DNA from: Chlorokybus atmophyticus
Taxonomy: Eukaryota; Streptophyta; Chlorokybophyceae; Chlorokybales; Chlorokybaceae
Reading direction: 5' to 3'
DNA length: 64,000 bases
Assembly (NCBI GenBank): GCA_009103225.1
Contig: RHPI01000797.1
Coordinates: 8,384-72,383, forward strand
In this document: positions 63,377-64,000 of the stretch, in pieces
Layout of the letters: each line of letters starts with the position of its first letter
Numbering within the stretch: the first letter of the stretch is position 1
The notes under the pieces: generated by a model
What the model was told of the DNA's origin: nothing
The model's input: only the letters and a program-made list of their open reading frames with translations
The model's database searches: none
Position numbers and translations under genes: made by a program

Positions 63377-64000
63377 TCACAAGTGTGGTGGTTGAAAGCC
63401 GGTGGCAGGATGAGGTTTTGCTGGCTCGCTACTGCTGTTGTTGTTGTTGCCTCCATGTCTATGCGGATCCAGCGACGAGGCAGCCGCAGGTTGCAAGCTT
63501 TGGAAAGCAGAAGCCACTGAAGGAGTCATTGTCGTGGGCGGTGCTGTGCTGGTTGGTGCCGTGCTGGTTGTGGGTGGACTTGCGGGTATGCTGCCAGGAG
63601 CTGGCTGTTGAGACACGGACCTGGTCAGTGCTTGGGGTGGAGTTGGATCAGGTGGTGGTGTAGTGCTGGCTGGCGGGCTGGCAGTTGCTGCATCAACACC
63701 GGGCCTGGAAGGTTCGATGTCCATTGCCTGCGCCAGCTGCATTCGTCAATCAAAACAATAATAGCTCAGCAACACGCGCCAATGCTGCTAGCTCACCTCT
63801 GCATGATCAGCGTCTCGGTGTTCAGCGCCGTTGCGGTTGGATCCCGCTGCGGGCTCCTGAAAAGGCTATAGTTCAACATGCATGTGCATGTCAACCAACA
63901 CGCGCACGCACGTGCATACACGACACAAAGCACAGAGATTACAGCCATGATACATCAGTACAGCTATACTCTATTAACCAACACCATACTGCCCCAGACC
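63377..64000 (-). CDS. 3' end of an unidentified minus-strand gene (partial)
   Basis: Two exons are visible: 63856-63797 (EPAAGSNRNGAEHRDADHAE) and the last exon 63736-63377, which begins LAQAMDIEPSRPGVDAATAS and ends in GFQPPHL with its stop at 63,377-63,379. Splice sites fit (TTTTCAG|GAGCCC, GCAGAG|GTGAGC, AATGCAG|CTGGCG). The product is Pro/Ser/Thr/Ala-rich with a short Asn and Ser run, so it is a disordered tail and the family cannot be told. The rest lies beyond the right edge of the window. Confidence 0.5.

Overview
This is nuclear DNA of a eukaryote, most likely a green alga or another member of the green lineage. Nearly every gene is split by many short GT-AG introns. One gene encodes TPLATE, the plant-type endocytic adaptor. 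Another encodes a DDT-WHIM protein that resembles plant ISWI partners. Arabidopsis-type telomere motifs (AAACCCTAA) sit just upstream of several start codons. I cannot name the species. All exon models below were built by eye from splice sites and protein-family resemblance, without any search.

Layout. 1-1.2 kb: degenerate G-rich and palindromic repeats. 1.4-4.0 kb: an AT-rich, decayed Helitron (Rep plus Pif1 helicase), ending near a 94-base C homopolymer and an N. 4.9-9.0 kb (+): DDT/WHIM protein. 9.6-14.8 kb (-): TPLATE. 15.4-17.8 kb (+): ArsB/NhaD-type anion permease. 19.0-22.6 kb (-): secreted CotA-like multicopper oxidase. 22.6-34.2 kb: a repeat zone with a decayed pogo/Tigger-like transposase, a tiny LTR element (TRIM-like) nested inside it, and an AT-rich island with perfect palindromes. 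34.3-38.5 kb (-): an unidentified multi-exon gene, cut in one intron by a 2,314-bp block that repeats 24,539-26,852 without visible change and ends at a single N. 39.9-48.7 kb (+): SWI2/SNF2 ATPase of the BRM/SNF2 type. 49.3-54.4 kb (-): ISWI ATPase. 54.7-57.5 kb (+): D-2-hydroxyglutarate dehydrogenase, sharing a 272-bp divergent promoter with ISWI. 59.18-59.25 kb: N gap between G homopolymers. 59.7-60.9 kb (+): NTF2. 63.4 kb to the edge (-): the 3' end of an unidentified gene.

How the genes relate. Three of the eight identified genes serve chromatin remodelling: the DDT/WHIM protein, the ISWI motor that such proteins bind, and a BRM-type motor. The rest are housekeeping or membrane functions: endocytosis, anion efflux, extracellular oxidation, 2-hydroxyglutarate removal and Ran import. 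They do not form an operon-like unit. The strongest candidates for something new are the triple QLQ-like array in the BRM-type ATPase, the palindrome array at the left edge, the nested TRIM in the pogo relic, and the exact 2.3-kb repeat that splits a gene.
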